32,717 bases of DNA from CAYXUG01 sp964468655 (GCA_964468655.1 CAYXUG010000020.1:1-32717), one strand, 5' to 3'; positions 23,047 to 32,686 are shown, counted from the first letter of the stretch. Notes: generated from the sequence alone by a model not told the origin. A program made the numbers and translations.

Positions 23047-23816
23047 AGCTTTTTCTTTGAGGAATTCTTTTCCTGAGTTTCTGCGATCAATGATTTTGCT
23101 TTTTGATAGATAGAATCATTTTTTGATTTCAATCCTATTTCGTTCAGATATTCCCTGGCTTCATCAATTTTCCCAAGCTTGAGATATAACTGGACATAAA
23201 GGAGCCGTCCTTCATCGGCCCAACTGGTATCATAATAAGTATCCAATAATGAATTGAGATAAATAATAGCTGATTCATATTCCTGCAGTTTTACATATAG
23301 ATATGCAGATTCGTACACTTTTTTTGCAAGTTTTGCCCGCAGCACCTGAATCATTTCTTCCGCATCTTCAACATATTCCGATTCAGGAAAATCTTCGATG
23401 AATTCCTGAAATTTTTCAATGGCTTTATCCGTGTGGGATTGATCGTGATAATATTTGGGGGATTCTTCTGCATAACATTGACATATCCTATAACGGCTCA
23501 ATTCCAGGTAGTTGGTTTGTGTTCCCATCATGCGGATCAACCGGTCATATTCCACAATTGCCGTGAGGTATTCCTTGTTAAAAAAATAGGATTCAGCAAG
23601 ATAATACTGGGCATCATCCGCTTTGTCGGTGTGACGTCCCCTCAACAGCACATATTCAAATTCTTCCTGCGCCCTGAAAAATTTCTTCTTCTCAAAATAT
23701 TTTAAACCTTTTTCATACCTCTCCAGAATGTCATCAACCGTTAAGTCTACATTTGAACCTGAGCATCCAAATAAGCCAATGATTAAAATGATAAGGAAAA
23801 TGTTAAAACGGACCAT
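23043..23816 (-). CDS. bamD: BamD-like outer-membrane assembly lipoprotein
   Basis: A 257-residue lipoprotein. The signal peptide ends in a lipobox, GLFGC, with Cys18 as the lipidation site. The rest is a chain of TPR-like helix pairs (YEKGLKYFEKKKFFRAQEEFEYVL, then DDAQYYLAESYFFNKEYLTAIVEYDRLI), the BamD/ComL pattern. BamD supports BamA in folding outer-membrane barrels, many of which are encoded just upstream. Tyr- and Glu-rich segments are consistent with this. It starts 14 nt after the PEGA gene and overlaps nadD. Confidence 0.85.
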   Translation of the reverse strand: MVRFNIFLIILIIGLFGCSGSNVDLTVDDILERYEKGLKYFEKKKFFRAQEEFEYVLLRGRHTDKADDAQYYLAESYFFNKEYLTAIVEYDRLIRMMGTQTNYLELSRYRICQCYAEESPKYYHDQSHTDKAIEKFQEFIEDFPESEYVEDAEEMIQVLRAKLAKKVYESAYLYVKLQEYESAIIYLNSLLDTYYDTSWADEGRLLYVQLYLKLGKIDEAREYLNEIGLKSKNDSIYQKAKSLIAETQEKNSSKKKL

Positions 23817-23830
23817 AGGACTGAAAAAGG

Positions 23831-25174
23831 TTACCAGTTGAATGAAAATTTCAACCCGCCTATTCCAAACCGGTTGTATGGTGAATATTGCAAGTTAACC
23901 GATGTTTCAACTTTTGACTGTTTTTTTGCCCGCTTCCGTGTGGTCCAGACAGCATCAACAGCGCTGATAATATGATTGAACATGACAGCACTGATAGAAT
24001 ACGTGGCATAACTGAGATACCGGTTGTAGTGGTAGCGTATGTCGAGGTAATTATCCCTGTTATTGGTCATCACGATGGTATCACCCACTGAATTTTCATA
24101 AGCCCAAAATGTTACTGTGGAATCATAGCCTAATATATCATCCCAACCAGCAGAAAATTGATTATACTTGCCAATATTTTCATAAAAATCCCGGTCCCTG
24201 ATGACGTGAATATTTAAAGTATCATTAAAAACCATATTTTCAAGAGTGTCTGAAGGAACAACAGAGCCGTCAATTATTAAATTAAGATGATGTGTGCCAT
24301 CAATTCTAACATCGCTGTATTCACCATCTTCACCAAATTGCCCCTCTAATATTGGATCGGGATCAACAATATTTTTCCACCAGCTGTAGAAATCCCAGTG
24401 TTCATCAGCAAATGTTTCAAATTCAATCTGTTTATCGTCTCCGTTTTTCTTCATAATACTCCAGGCAGTCCAACCAGCAATTTCTGCTCCAATGAAAAAT
24501 AATGATTTTATCTTTGCGCCAGCATACCACTGTCCGGTCCCTGGTAAAATTAGCGACATGGCAAGACTCCTTGCCGGATATTTTCCCAAAACGTAGGAAA
24601 GAGTCAGATGTACTTCTTCCGTTTCGTAGGCATCAACTATAACAGTGGAACTACTTGAGAAATCACCTTTTTTAACAACTATTCTATGTTTTCCAACTGT
24701 TAAATCTGAAACATACACAGGTGTTATTCCAATTTCTTCTCCATCAACATAAGCTATCGCTTCAGAAGGGTTCGAATTCAACTGAATACTTCCCTTTGCT
24801 TCAGAAAGAACAAGATGAATTTCTTTAATTGCATTTGGCTCAATCGTTTCAAATGTCTGAGCTGATATTCTTCTGGATTCTGCATAAACTTTATGCTCTT
24901 CAGCAGAAATATCTTCAACTGTGAGAGGTGTGACACCATCAATCTTTTCATCATCAATCCAGATTTCAGCGCCAGGAGGATCGGTCGTAATTAACAGTTT
25001 ACCTGTCAGGTATTCATTTTCCGGTATTGGTTCAGATTCAGTTGGCGTATCCTCATCCTGAACCATCAAAAGAGGCCCATGAAACTCAGGACGGTAGGTG
25101 AACCAATCCGAGCCAGCAGTCTGCGATATCATTCCTCCTAAGAAAAGCAGTACTAATATGTTTTTAATATTCAT
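23831..25174 (-). CDS. PEGA-repeat and DUF5683-type envelope protein
   Basis: A 447-residue exported protein. The signal peptide covers about 1-21. Two PEGA repeats follow at about 59-124 and 128-192, each with the PPGAEIWIDDEKI / PSEAIAYVDGEEIG pattern plus a TP(L/V) turn; these small beta domains are surface or peptidoglycan-associated. Residues from about 200 match the DUF5683-type segment found in Bacteroidetes and relatives (ARSLAMSLILPGTGQWYAGAK, then hydrophobic helices). The last stretch ends FGIGGLKFSFNW, barrel-like. The function is unknown. The ATG overlaps the stop of the upstream protease-barrel gene by 4 nt, so the two are probably made together. Confidence 0.75.
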   Translation of the reverse strand: MNIKNILVLLFLGGMISQTAGSDWFTYRPEFHGPLLMVQDEDTPTESEPIPENEYLTGKLLITTDPPGAEIWIDDEKIDGVTPLTVEDISAEEHKVYAESRRISAQTFETIEPNAIKEIHLVLSEAKGSIQLNSNPSEAIAYVDGEEIGITPVYVSDLTVGKHRIVVKKGDFSSSSTVIVDAYETEEVHLTLSYVLGKYPARSLAMSLILPGTGQWYAGAKIKSLFFIGAEIAGWTAWSIMKKNGDDKQIEFETFADEHWDFYSWWKNIVDPDPILEGQFGEDGEYSDVRIDGTHHLNLIIDGSVVPSDTLENMVFNDTLNIHVIRDRDFYENIGKYNQFSAGWDDILGYDSTVTFWAYENSVGDTIVMTNNRDNYLDIRYHYNRYLSYATYSISAVMFNHIISAVDAVWTTRKRAKKQSKVETSVNLQYSPYNRFGIGGLKFSFNW

Positions 25175-28125
25175 TCTGTAAATCCAAATAATAATGTGAA
25201 ATATGTTCTTATGTCTCCATCATAGGTTATTTGATCAGTAACAAATTTATCCAATCCCTTATGAACTTCCACACCAATTCCTGTGGGATAATTATAAAAA
25301 GAAAAACCCCCTATCCGAATCAGGGCACCCACCGAGCGGATACCGGAAAAATTATCATGGCTTCCATTCCATGCATCACCGTATTGAACGACTCCGCCAA
25401 TCACAATATTCTGAAGAATAAATTGCCCTAAAGGAATATGTTTCTGCCTAAGGAGTGGCAACCGAAGTGTCAGAGATGAAAGTGCCATCCTATTCCCTTC
25501 GATTGAATAAAAGGGGTATCCCTTCAACCCAGGAAGACCACCGCCAAAAAAATTGAAAAAGTCATCGGCATCTGTTTTTGACATCCACCCCCCTTTCAAC
25601 TTTCCTGAAAGAGTAACCCGGGACGGTAAAGGAAGTTCCAGATTGATCCCTGCTTCACCTTCAACACGGTAATTGGTGAATTCATCAAATATAATTCTGT
25701 TTTCTGAATATGATGAGTCAACGTTATAAAATCTGTTATTCTCCTGTTTTACATCAATCTCCATGTTAAATCCATTATTCGGATTGATGTCATAATCCAC
25801 TGTCCGTTTGTAGGCAGTGGTGTTCCATTTTATTCCAATATGTTTGCCAACTAAATAATCAATTCCTGACTTACCCCATATATCATCAAAATCTGATAAA
25901 AATACAGAACTTGATCTGTAATTTTCATAAGCCCCATAAAACTCAATTTGGTGTATTTCCTTAAATGGTACTCTGAATCCACCCTGAGAAGCAAAAAGCT
26001 GGTATTGCACATCAGTGCTGAATTCATAACTTTCATACAACTGAATGTTATCAGAAAGATGCCGGGTGATATAAAAAAATTCAGCAAACAGTGTGGGGTA
26101 CATTTTTTTCAATTCAAAAAGTAGAAATAAGTCCACATCCTTAAACCTGTTTACTGACGCGCCGCCAAGGGCAGTTACCGTATTCAGAATTTCATTGGTA
26201 AAAAAGTAAAAACCCGTTTTAACGGAGTTGTAATCCAACATCACTCTGGGAAAAAGAAACATGGGTGAAAAATCGTCCTCATACTGTTCACTGGCAGTGG
26301 TGTCTTGCCGGGTTATCGGTGCCGGCAACGCAGTGTATTGTTGAAAATGATCAGGATAATAACCCACCACTCCTTCATCAACAAATTGCAAAGAATCCAA
26401 CAAAGCAATTTTATATCCGCCATTTTCATACAATGAGTAAACTATTTGTCCATCCCGATTCACATCCGGCATAAAGGCGCCGCCAATCACATTTGTAATA
26501 TAACCCTGTTTTTCAGAGCCGGGATCAATACGGTATAAATTATAAATCCCGGACTTATCGGTGGAATAGAGATATCCATTCTCTCCGACAGAAACAATAT
26601 CACGTTCATCCCATTCATCGGTGGCAATGAGTTTGGAATAGGTGGTATCCTCCAAATTCAGGAGTGCTGTATTTCTAAAATGATTTTCAACATAATCGAA
26701 TAACAATCTTTGATTTCTGCTGTCGGCAAATAAATTGAACAGCTGTTTGCCATCATCAAAATTTGTAATCTGTTCAGATTCTTCAGAATTCAGATGGATT
26801 AAATAAATATTGTGGGTTCCGTCCTTAACCGCCAGATAAGCCAGAAGAGAATCATTCAACACAACCGGTGAAAATGCTCTTGCCCCTTCAGTGATTCTGG
26901 TTTCATTTTCATCTTCAAAAGAATATGAATATATATCGTACCATTTTGATCCTCTTCTATCCGGCTTCGATTTTTTTGAATAATAAATTAAATCACCGGT
27001 GATATTCCACGAAGGAGCAGAAAGCACTCCACCCATTATTTTTTCTGATTCACCTATTTCAAAGTCATAAACATAAAGGTCCGTTTGAGAAAAATAATCA
27101 TTCCGTTTATTGGATAAATAGGCAAACCGCTTTCCGTCAGGACTCCAGACCGGATGAATATTGGTTGTCCCTTCACTCATCAGAATTTTTCCTTTAACCT
27201 CATTTTCAGCAATGTGACGTGTGCTCTCTTCATAATGATTAATCAACGTATTTTTAAATGAATGGAACACCTTTTTCCCCGATGAGCCGGTCACCTTTTT
27301 AATGACCCGATTGATACCGGTTGACAGCGGTCGGGAAAGTTGACTCATGATCTCCTGAAAAACATCCTCACCATACGTGCTGGCAAGATAGCGGACAAAA
27401 GCAAATCCTGCATTGTAAGTGGATTCGTTGCCGATGCCTGATTTCCCGAATGTGTTCATTTCGGTCAATGTCAGAAGATTGTCATTCAACGCCCTGTCTC
27501 TTAAGATCATATCCCTGTTTGAATCCCAGAAATCAAAGGTGGTTCCTTCAAACATATATTGAGCGACACCTTCTGCCAGCCATGGAGGGACTGTAGCACC
27601 GGGAATGGGATAAGAAACAAGTACATTGGGATACCCATATAAGACATCCTCCCGTTTTTCATCTTCATAGCCAATCCACTGAAGGTATGCGCCGGGAATA
27701 TTCTTTCCGAACTTAAAGGATTTCTGTAATGAAATAATGTGTGTGAATTCGTGGGTAATCACATTCTGCAGCCACCGATGACTTCCCCTCAAATCAAAAT
27801 CGAGAGGGGATGCCCAGATTTCGATTTTGTTATCATAGTAATATGCGGCACCGTTTGAAAAGTCATCCGTATCTAGGAAAATAATGTGCGTTTTATTTTT
27901 CAACTCATAGTTGTATAAACCGGTAACGTGGGGATAAATTGTTTCAGCCACGAAAGCACCTTCTCTCGCAGATCGTTCCGTTTCCTGGGTGAAATGAATT
28001 TTGAAATGGGCTGTTTCAAAGGTTTCCCATTCCAATTCCGGATGGTTGTATGACGCCTGTCCATAAAGAATGGCCATTACAAAAAATAGATTTAGGATGA
28101 TAAATCTTACTGAATTACTGAACAT
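25171..28125 (-). CDS. Predicted surface metalloprotease fused to beta-propeller and outer-membrane barrel
   Basis: A 984-residue exported protein with three parts. After a signal peptide (1-23) comes a gluzincin-like peptidase region: HEFTH at 125-129 is an HExxH zinc motif and WLAEG at 182-186 supplies Glu185 as the third ligand, 56 residues after the motif, as in Peptidase_MA-like proteins. Residues about 315-620 are TolB/WD40-type propeller repeats (HPVWSPDGKRFAYLSNK at 323-339 is typical). The last 350 residues are aromatic-rich, alternating strands resembling the Omp85/surface-antigen barrel (FGGGLPGLKGYPFYSIEGN near 875-895). It may be an outer-membrane-anchored protease or assembly factor; no substrate is known. 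Its stop overlaps the PEGA gene. Confidence 0.75.
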   Translation of the reverse strand: MFSNSVRFIILNLFFVMAILYGQASYNHPELEWETFETAHFKIHFTQETERSAREGAFVAETIYPHVTGLYNYELKNKTHIIFLDTDDFSNGAAYYYDNKIEIWASPLDFDLRGSHRWLQNVITHEFTHIISLQKSFKFGKNIPGAYLQWIGYEDEKREDVLYGYPNVLVSYPIPGATVPPWLAEGVAQYMFEGTTFDFWDSNRDMILRDRALNDNLLTLTEMNTFGKSGIGNESTYNAGFAFVRYLASTYGEDVFQEIMSQLSRPLSTGINRVIKKVTGSSGKKVFHSFKNTLINHYEESTRHIAENEVKGKILMSEGTTNIHPVWSPDGKRFAYLSNKRNDYFSQTDLYVYDFEIGESEKIMGGVLSAPSWNITGDLIYYSKKSKPDRRGSKWYDIYSYSFEDENETRITEGARAFSPVVLNDSLLAYLAVKDGTHNIYLIHLNSEESEQITNFDDGKQLFNLFADSRNQRLLFDYVENHFRNTALLNLEDTTYSKLIATDEWDERDIVSVGENGYLYSTDKSGIYNLYRIDPGSEKQGYITNVIGGAFMPDVNRDGQIVYSLYENGGYKIALLDSLQFVDEGVVGYYPDHFQQYTALPAPITRQDTTASEQYEDDFSPMFLFPRVMLDYNSVKTGFYFFTNEILNTVTALGGASVNRFKDVDLFLLFELKKMYPTLFAEFFYITRHLSDNIQLYESYEFSTDVQYQLFASQGGFRVPFKEIHQIEFYGAYENYRSSSVFLSDFDDIWGKSGIDYLVGKHIGIKWNTTAYKRTVDYDINPNNGFNMEIDVKQENNRFYNVDSSYSENRIIFDEFTNYRVEGEAGINLELPLPSRVTLSGKLKGGWMSKTDADDFFNFFGGGLPGLKGYPFYSIEGNRMALSSLTLRLPLLRQKHIPLGQFILQNIVIGGVVQYGDAWNGSHDNFSGIRSVGALIRIGGFSFYNYPTGIGVEVHKGLDKFVTDQITYDGDIRTYFTLLFGFTE

Positions 28126-28154
28126 TTTTTGATTTAGGTAGGAATTATTTCAAT

Positions 28155-31046
28155 TTAATGAACGACTGCAATCTTCAGAATTTTAGATTCAGAATCATTT
28201 CCCTTTGTGGCTGTCACATTGGCAAAATAGACACCGCTTTGAATCTGACGAATATCCCATATCGTTTCATTGGTTTCCCCCTGAATTGGTGAATCCATAG
28301 AAAATCTGGTTACGAAATATCCAGCCACATCGTAGATATTCACCTCCACCCTTTCAGCCGATTCCACAAATACCCTGATTGTAGTGGAGCCTTCTGTTGC
28401 GGGATTTGGGTAGTTATAGGTTCGTTTTAGATCTATCAATTTTGAACTGCTGAACTGCCGCAGATCAATTTCTGCTGATAAATGGCTGCGGTTTGTGGGA
28501 TCGTGATAAAGGGATACCCATTCATTCCCATTGTTAGTTGTAGAATCTTGAAACTGCCAGATAACTGATTGGGAGGCTATGCAGTTCTTTCCACCATAGT
28601 GACTCAACATTTTCAGCGCATTATCGGGTGAGTTGGCAAGTTTGTAAAGCTCATTCCCTTTCCAATCTAAGACAACAATATCCCCATCTGCTGACTGAAC
28701 CACAATTTCGGGATGCTCATCATTTTCCAAATCTCTCGCAAGAAGCGGAGAATCGGAATTGACAGAAACTGGAAATCCTGCTACGTAGGTTAGGTTGGAA
28801 TTGAGAACAAAAACATCTCCATCGGCTGATATTAGGATTGCTTCCATGCTTCCATCCAGATCCATATCAGCAAGTGAAATAGTCGTAAATGTGCTATTTT
28901 CAAGTCCTTCGCTTTGCTGAATCAACAATCCATTCTCGACTGATTTCCATGATAACCCTCCAGTTGAGTAAACAGCTACAGAATCTCTTTTAACTGTCCC
29001 GTCATTCGGGTCAGTAATTTCAGATGACACCCTAAATTCAACAAAATTTGAATCTGACAATTCAGGAAAAGGGAATGTATCTTCCATAACAATAGCTAAA
29101 TATTCAGTGCCGTCATTTTTATTGTAATAAATCAATTTTACCGTTGAAGATTCAAGACTCCCATAACAATACCCGGGTAATTCCAACCCACCCAATTCGT
29201 TTATCCATTTTATATCGAACCTTTCATTTTGTGGATTCCAGTCATAAACCGTAACATTCAGTCTACTGTTGAAGTCTTCTACCACCACCAGCTCTTTCTT
29301 AACTTCCGCATTTGTAACACACAACTTATATTCTCCTGATAAATCGTGAAATGGTGTGATGGAAATTGAATCACTCCCTGACCACCAAAGTGAATCGGCA
29401 CCTCCAATGATTTCATGGACGCCATCTCCTGTAAAATCATAAAACATTTGAATATTCAGCGTTGTATCGGGGAAGCCGTCAGCTATAAAAGAATTCCCTA
29501 TTTCAAATGTCATGGTATCTCCAGGGATGGAAATATCATTTACCTGAATATAAGTATCACTACCGTTGTTGCTTCGGGTATTGGGATAAGTATCAGGACC
29601 AAATGAGGGTTGTCCTTCCCATCCGGGATTGGCACGGTAGTATTCAGAATTGCCGTCAAACCACATATCTGACCACAAACCAGACGTCGGATCGGTAAAT
29701 AGAAAAATGTTCGGGTATCCAATGTCCTGAGCACCGTCTCCTTCCTCCAGATCAATTCCCCTGTGTTCCTTATCCTCATTCACGGAATAGTCATTCATGC
29801 CTTCCCATATTTTTGTTTCATCAATGTGCCAGATAAGCAACCCCGAACCCGGAAGTCCCATATCATTATTGGGAACGGAGGTAATAACACCGGTTACTTC
29901 ATCACGGACTACATCGGTAGAATCAATAAGGTAGGTTGCATAATCGGGTAAATATCCGTTATCATCAATATTTTTCCATCGAAGGGAGTCAAAATCAACA
30001 CCATCCAAAATCCAGTTGTTTCTGTTTTCAATAAGAAAATATTCAGAAGCGTTGATATCCACTTCTACTATTTCATTTTCTTTTAAATCCCTTGCAATTA
30101 ACCCAATTTCCTTAGTTGGGCGAACAACAGTTGCATTTTCCCATCCGGCATAAATTCTTGTCCACGCGTCAGGTGGTGCAGGGATTACACCTCGTCCGTT
30201 ATTTGAGCCCTGATCCATGAGCGCAAATACACCTACACCGCTTTTTCCGGATTCAGTATCCCATAGCGGCGGTAATCCAACAGCAAAGCCAAGAAACAGT
30301 GAAAACGTACCTGTGAGGGCAAACTGGTATTCGCATGGATTGTGAACTCCATAAAATATTTCTTCAGCAACATCATAAAGTAAATGATTTTGGGTTTCGG
30401 GCAAAATGATACCTGATGAAACAGAACTGCCATTTTCAAATGTAAGTGACGTAATACCAAATGTTTCCTGGAGGAATTCGGGATCAATATATGCGGATGG
30501 TATATCCTCGGGTGTTGGATCCAAGAAAGGAAGATCGAAATCCTGGCCAATCCCGGCGTGGAACAGAACAATTACATCGTAATCACTGAAATTTATTCCA
30601 CTCAATGAATCGTAGGCAGCATTCAATCCGTCCATGAAGAATTCAGCTAACCGCTTATCTTTAACCGAATCGGCTAATCCGTATGGATGGTAATACGACA
30701 TTACAGAATCGAGTTGAAAACTGTCATTGTCATCTTCCGGTAAAATTTTAGATTGTGTCAGATTGATTCCAAAATTTTCTTTTGAAACAGACTTAAAATA
30801 ATTATCCGCCGCTTCAAGGTGAGAATAAAAATAACTTGTATTATGGGGAGGTGGATCGAGAAAATAATTTCCACAGTCCGTGGTTTCAAGTGAATTTAAA
30901 AAGGCACCATCACCCGTTGTTGAAACGGAACTATCCTGTTTAAATGATACTTTTAAACCCAACACTGAAATCTCACCGGTATGAGGTGCAAATTTACTAA
31001 ACAGTGTAGTGGAACTAAATAAAAAAAGTATAAATAAAGTTTTCAA
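28155..31046 (-). CDS. M6-like pseudo-metalloprotease with T9SS sorting domain
   Basis: A 963-residue secreted protein. Start is TTG at 31046, followed by a good signal peptide (MKTLFILFLFSSTTLFS). Residues about 60-310 resemble the immune-inhibitor-A/M6 metalloprotease family (DYDVIVLFHAGIGQD at 155-169; SGVGVFALMDQGS at 269-281 before PPDAWTRIYAGW at 291-302). Where M6 has HExxH-x-x-G-L-P-D, this protein has SLFLGFAVGLPP at 249-260: His, Glu and His become Leu250, Phe251 and Phe254, so it cannot bind zinc in the usual way. Residues about 740-830 look like FG-GAP or propeller repeats. The C-terminus (YNYPNPATEGSTTIRV onward) is a T9SS type A sorting domain, so it should be moved across the outer membrane. 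It lies between the terminator and the protease-barrel gene. Confidence 0.75.
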   Translation of the reverse strand: MKTLFILFLFSSTTLFSKFAPHTGEISVLGLKVSFKQDSSVSTTGDGAFLNSLETTDCGNYFLDPPPHNTSYFYSHLEAADNYFKSVSKENFGINLTQSKILPEDDNDSFQLDSVMSYYHPYGLADSVKDKRLAEFFMDGLNAAYDSLSGINFSDYDVIVLFHAGIGQDFDLPFLDPTPEDIPSAYIDPEFLQETFGITSLTFENGSSVSSGIILPETQNHLLYDVAEEIFYGVHNPCEYQFALTGTFSLFLGFAVGLPPLWDTESGKSGVGVFALMDQGSNNGRGVIPAPPDAWTRIYAGWENATVVRPTKEIGLIARDLKENEIVEVDINASEYFLIENRNNWILDGVDFDSLRWKNIDDNGYLPDYATYLIDSTDVVRDEVTGVITSVPNNDMGLPGSGLLIWHIDETKIWEGMNDYSVNEDKEHRGIDLEEGDGAQDIGYPNIFLFTDPTSGLWSDMWFDGNSEYYRANPGWEGQPSFGPDTYPNTRSNNGSDTYIQVNDISIPGDTMTFEIGNSFIADGFPDTTLNIQMFYDFTGDGVHEIIGGADSLWWSGSDSISITPFHDLSGEYKLCVTNAEVKKELVVVEDFNSRLNVTVYDWNPQNERFDIKWINELGGLELPGYCYGSLESSTVKLIYYNKNDGTEYLAIVMEDTFPFPELSDSNFVEFRVSSEITDPNDGTVKRDSVAVYSTGGLSWKSVENGLLIQQSEGLENSTFTTISLADMDLDGSMEAILISADGDVFVLNSNLTYVAGFPVSVNSDSPLLARDLENDEHPEIVVQSADGDIVVLDWKGNELYKLANSPDNALKMLSHYGGKNCIASQSVIWQFQDSTTNNGNEWVSLYHDPTNRSHLSAEIDLRQFSSSKLIDLKRTYNYPNPATEGSTTIRVFVESAERVEVNIYDVAGYFVTRFSMDSPIQGETNETIWDIRQIQSGVYFANVTATKGNDSESKILKIAVVH

Positions 31047-31058
31047 TCCTGCTATAAA

Positions 31059-31086
31059 AAAGTCCCGTAGTAAACTACAGGACTTT
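31059..31086 (-). terminator. Rho-independent terminator of the PorV-like gene
   Basis: AAAGTCC (31059-31065) pairs with GGACTTT (31080-31086), and GTAG (31067-31070) with CTAC (31075-31078) around a TAAA loop; only C31066/A31079 is unpaired. On the minus strand the stem is followed by a run of T (TTTTTTAT, 31061-31054). It lies 24 nt beyond the PorV-like stop and just before the next gene, so it ends the PorV unit or attenuates readthrough. Confidence 0.75.
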
Positions 31087-31109
31087 ATTTTTCTTTCTCA
31101 ATTTCAAAT

Positions 31110-32531
31110 TTAGATTTCCATATTCAGTGAGAATCTCATGGTATTGGTGAGTGGATGTCCGGGGTCACCAAGGGTAAAGCCGGCATCAAAGCCATATCCG
31201 CCAAAGCGAAGTCCAACACCAAAGGTTGGATTGCCGATCTTACCAATTTTATCGTAATAAAATCCCGCCCGGAGTGCAAAATATTTTGAATACCAGTATT
31301 CAAATCCAGCGTTATATATTATTTGGTCCAATTCATTTTTAATGGTTCTGTCTTTAGAATTTCCAACCTCCTTTTGTCCCCATCTGTTATATGTTCCCCA
31401 TCCTTCATCTCCAAACTCGATTCCATCATTATTGCCATATCCGGCGTAAATGATTTCACCTTCTCCTTCGTCCTTTAAGCCGTTTTCATTTTCATCGTTC
31501 CATATATTTTTATCCACTTCCCCATTTTCATCAATATCAATCCAGTCATACCCGCCTATGATCCCGTCAGATGTTTCACTGGTAGGCGCCATATCAATAT
31601 CTCCGCCTAAAAACCAGTCATCAACCCAACTTGTGAAAATGGCTTTATAGATTGGGTCTGTATGAGCTATCTCTTTTTGACCATCTTTATTATATTCTCC
31701 TCCATCAGAAAAATGACCATCCTCATCATAATCACCAATTTTTCCATCTCCATCCCAGTCCATATCCGGGTAGGAAGCCACAAGCATTTTACTCATATCA
31801 AGAACAATACTGAGCTTATTATATCGTGAATCTATAGCTCTAAAATTCAACCCAAGTACAAAATTAGTTGGCATGGGATCTGCCTGCGCTTCATCAATAA
31901 ATGCAATTTTAGGACCGATATTGGTAATTGTAACTCCAAGATCAAGTCTTTTGGAGATAAACCGCTTGTTTAGATAGGCAATATCAAAAGCAAAATCAGT
32001 AGAAAGACCCTTTCCTTTTTCAGCGCCAGCACCCGCACCTGCCAGCATTTGATGCATCACTTTCACATTCAGACCAATTGCTGATTTATCGGTAAGGTAA
32101 GCGCCGTAGGAAGCAGTTACCGCAAACATATAACTCACCCATTCACCCAGAACATTTCCTTCTTCATCGGTACGGACCTGGTCACCGAGGTTCAAATAAA
32201 TGATATGTCCTCCAACAGTACCGAGCATGGGTACATGGTGTCTGAAAGCCATAAAATCGTAATACATATCCGGCACCAGATTTCTAAGCCAATTCACATG
32301 CATAAAAGCAAATTCTGTATCCTGTAAAAAAGCAAGTCCTGCGGGATTCCAGTAACTTGCATAGGCATCATTGGCGACACCTACCTGGGCCTCACCCATA
32401 CCGCCTGCGCGAGCACCCGGCGAAATAAGAAGGAACAGTGCACCGGCACTTGATACACCGCCAGCAAAGACAATTCCCGCCTGAAACAGGATCAAAATTA
32501 TAATACCATATTTAACAATCGTTTTTCTCAT
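31110..32531 (-). CDS. PorV/PorQ-family outer-membrane protein with calcium-loop-like insert
   Basis: A 473-residue outer-membrane protein with a signal peptide (1-23) and the N-terminal PorV/UPF0164 signature: SSAGALFLLISPGARAGGMGEAQVGVANDAYASYWNPAGLA at about 27-67. The body is a FadL-like barrel, closing with strands around 436-473. PorV carries T9SS cargo to the surface attachment machinery, which fits the neighbouring T9SS-domain protein. Unusual is an acidic insert at about 255-390 with four D-x-[DN]-x-[DN]-G motifs: DWDGDG 258-263, DYDEDG 267-272, DIDENG 332-337 and DENENG 346-351. The first has the hydrophobic residue at loop position 8 as in EF-hand/dockerin loops, so calcium binding is likely. 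Own promoter and terminator. PorV versus PorQ cannot be settled. Confidence 0.85.
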   Translation of the reverse strand: MRKTIVKYGIIILILFQAGIVFAGGVSSAGALFLLISPGARAGGMGEAQVGVANDAYASYWNPAGLAFLQDTEFAFMHVNWLRNLVPDMYYDFMAFRHHVPMLGTVGGHIIYLNLGDQVRTDEEGNVLGEWVSYMFAVTASYGAYLTDKSAIGLNVKVMHQMLAGAGAGAEKGKGLSTDFAFDIAYLNKRFISKRLDLGVTITNIGPKIAFIDEAQADPMPTNFVLGLNFRAIDSRYNKLSIVLDMSKMLVASYPDMDWDGDGKIGDYDEDGHFSDGGEYNKDGQKEIAHTDPIYKAIFTSWVDDWFLGGDIDMAPTSETSDGIIGGYDWIDIDENGEVDKNIWNDENENGLKDEGEGEIIYAGYGNNDGIEFGDEGWGTYNRWGQKEVGNSKDRTIKNELDQIIYNAGFEYWYSKYFALRAGFYYDKIGKIGNPTFGVGLRFGGYGFDAGFTLGDPGHPLTNTMRFSLNMEI

Positions 32532-32555
32532 TATTTACTCAGCTAATTTTCGCTT

Positions 32556-32585
32556 TATATATCATACAGGAATCATCAGTTCCAA
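32556..32585 (-). promoter_or_regulatory. Candidate promoter of the PorV-like gene
   Basis: On the minus strand TTGGAA (32585-32580) and TATATA (32561-32556) are 18 nt apart, and the -10-like box ends 25 nt before the ATG. No convincing Shine-Dalgarno precedes the ATG. The AT-rich background makes chance matches common. Confidence 0.3.
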
Positions 32586-32686
32586 TTTACAGGGAAAAAA
32601 GCTTGAAAGTTTAACCAAATATTTCGTCTTTTGCAATCCAAAGGGTGTTAATTAAAAAAATACTAGGTGATTAGTCATTTTTCGGA

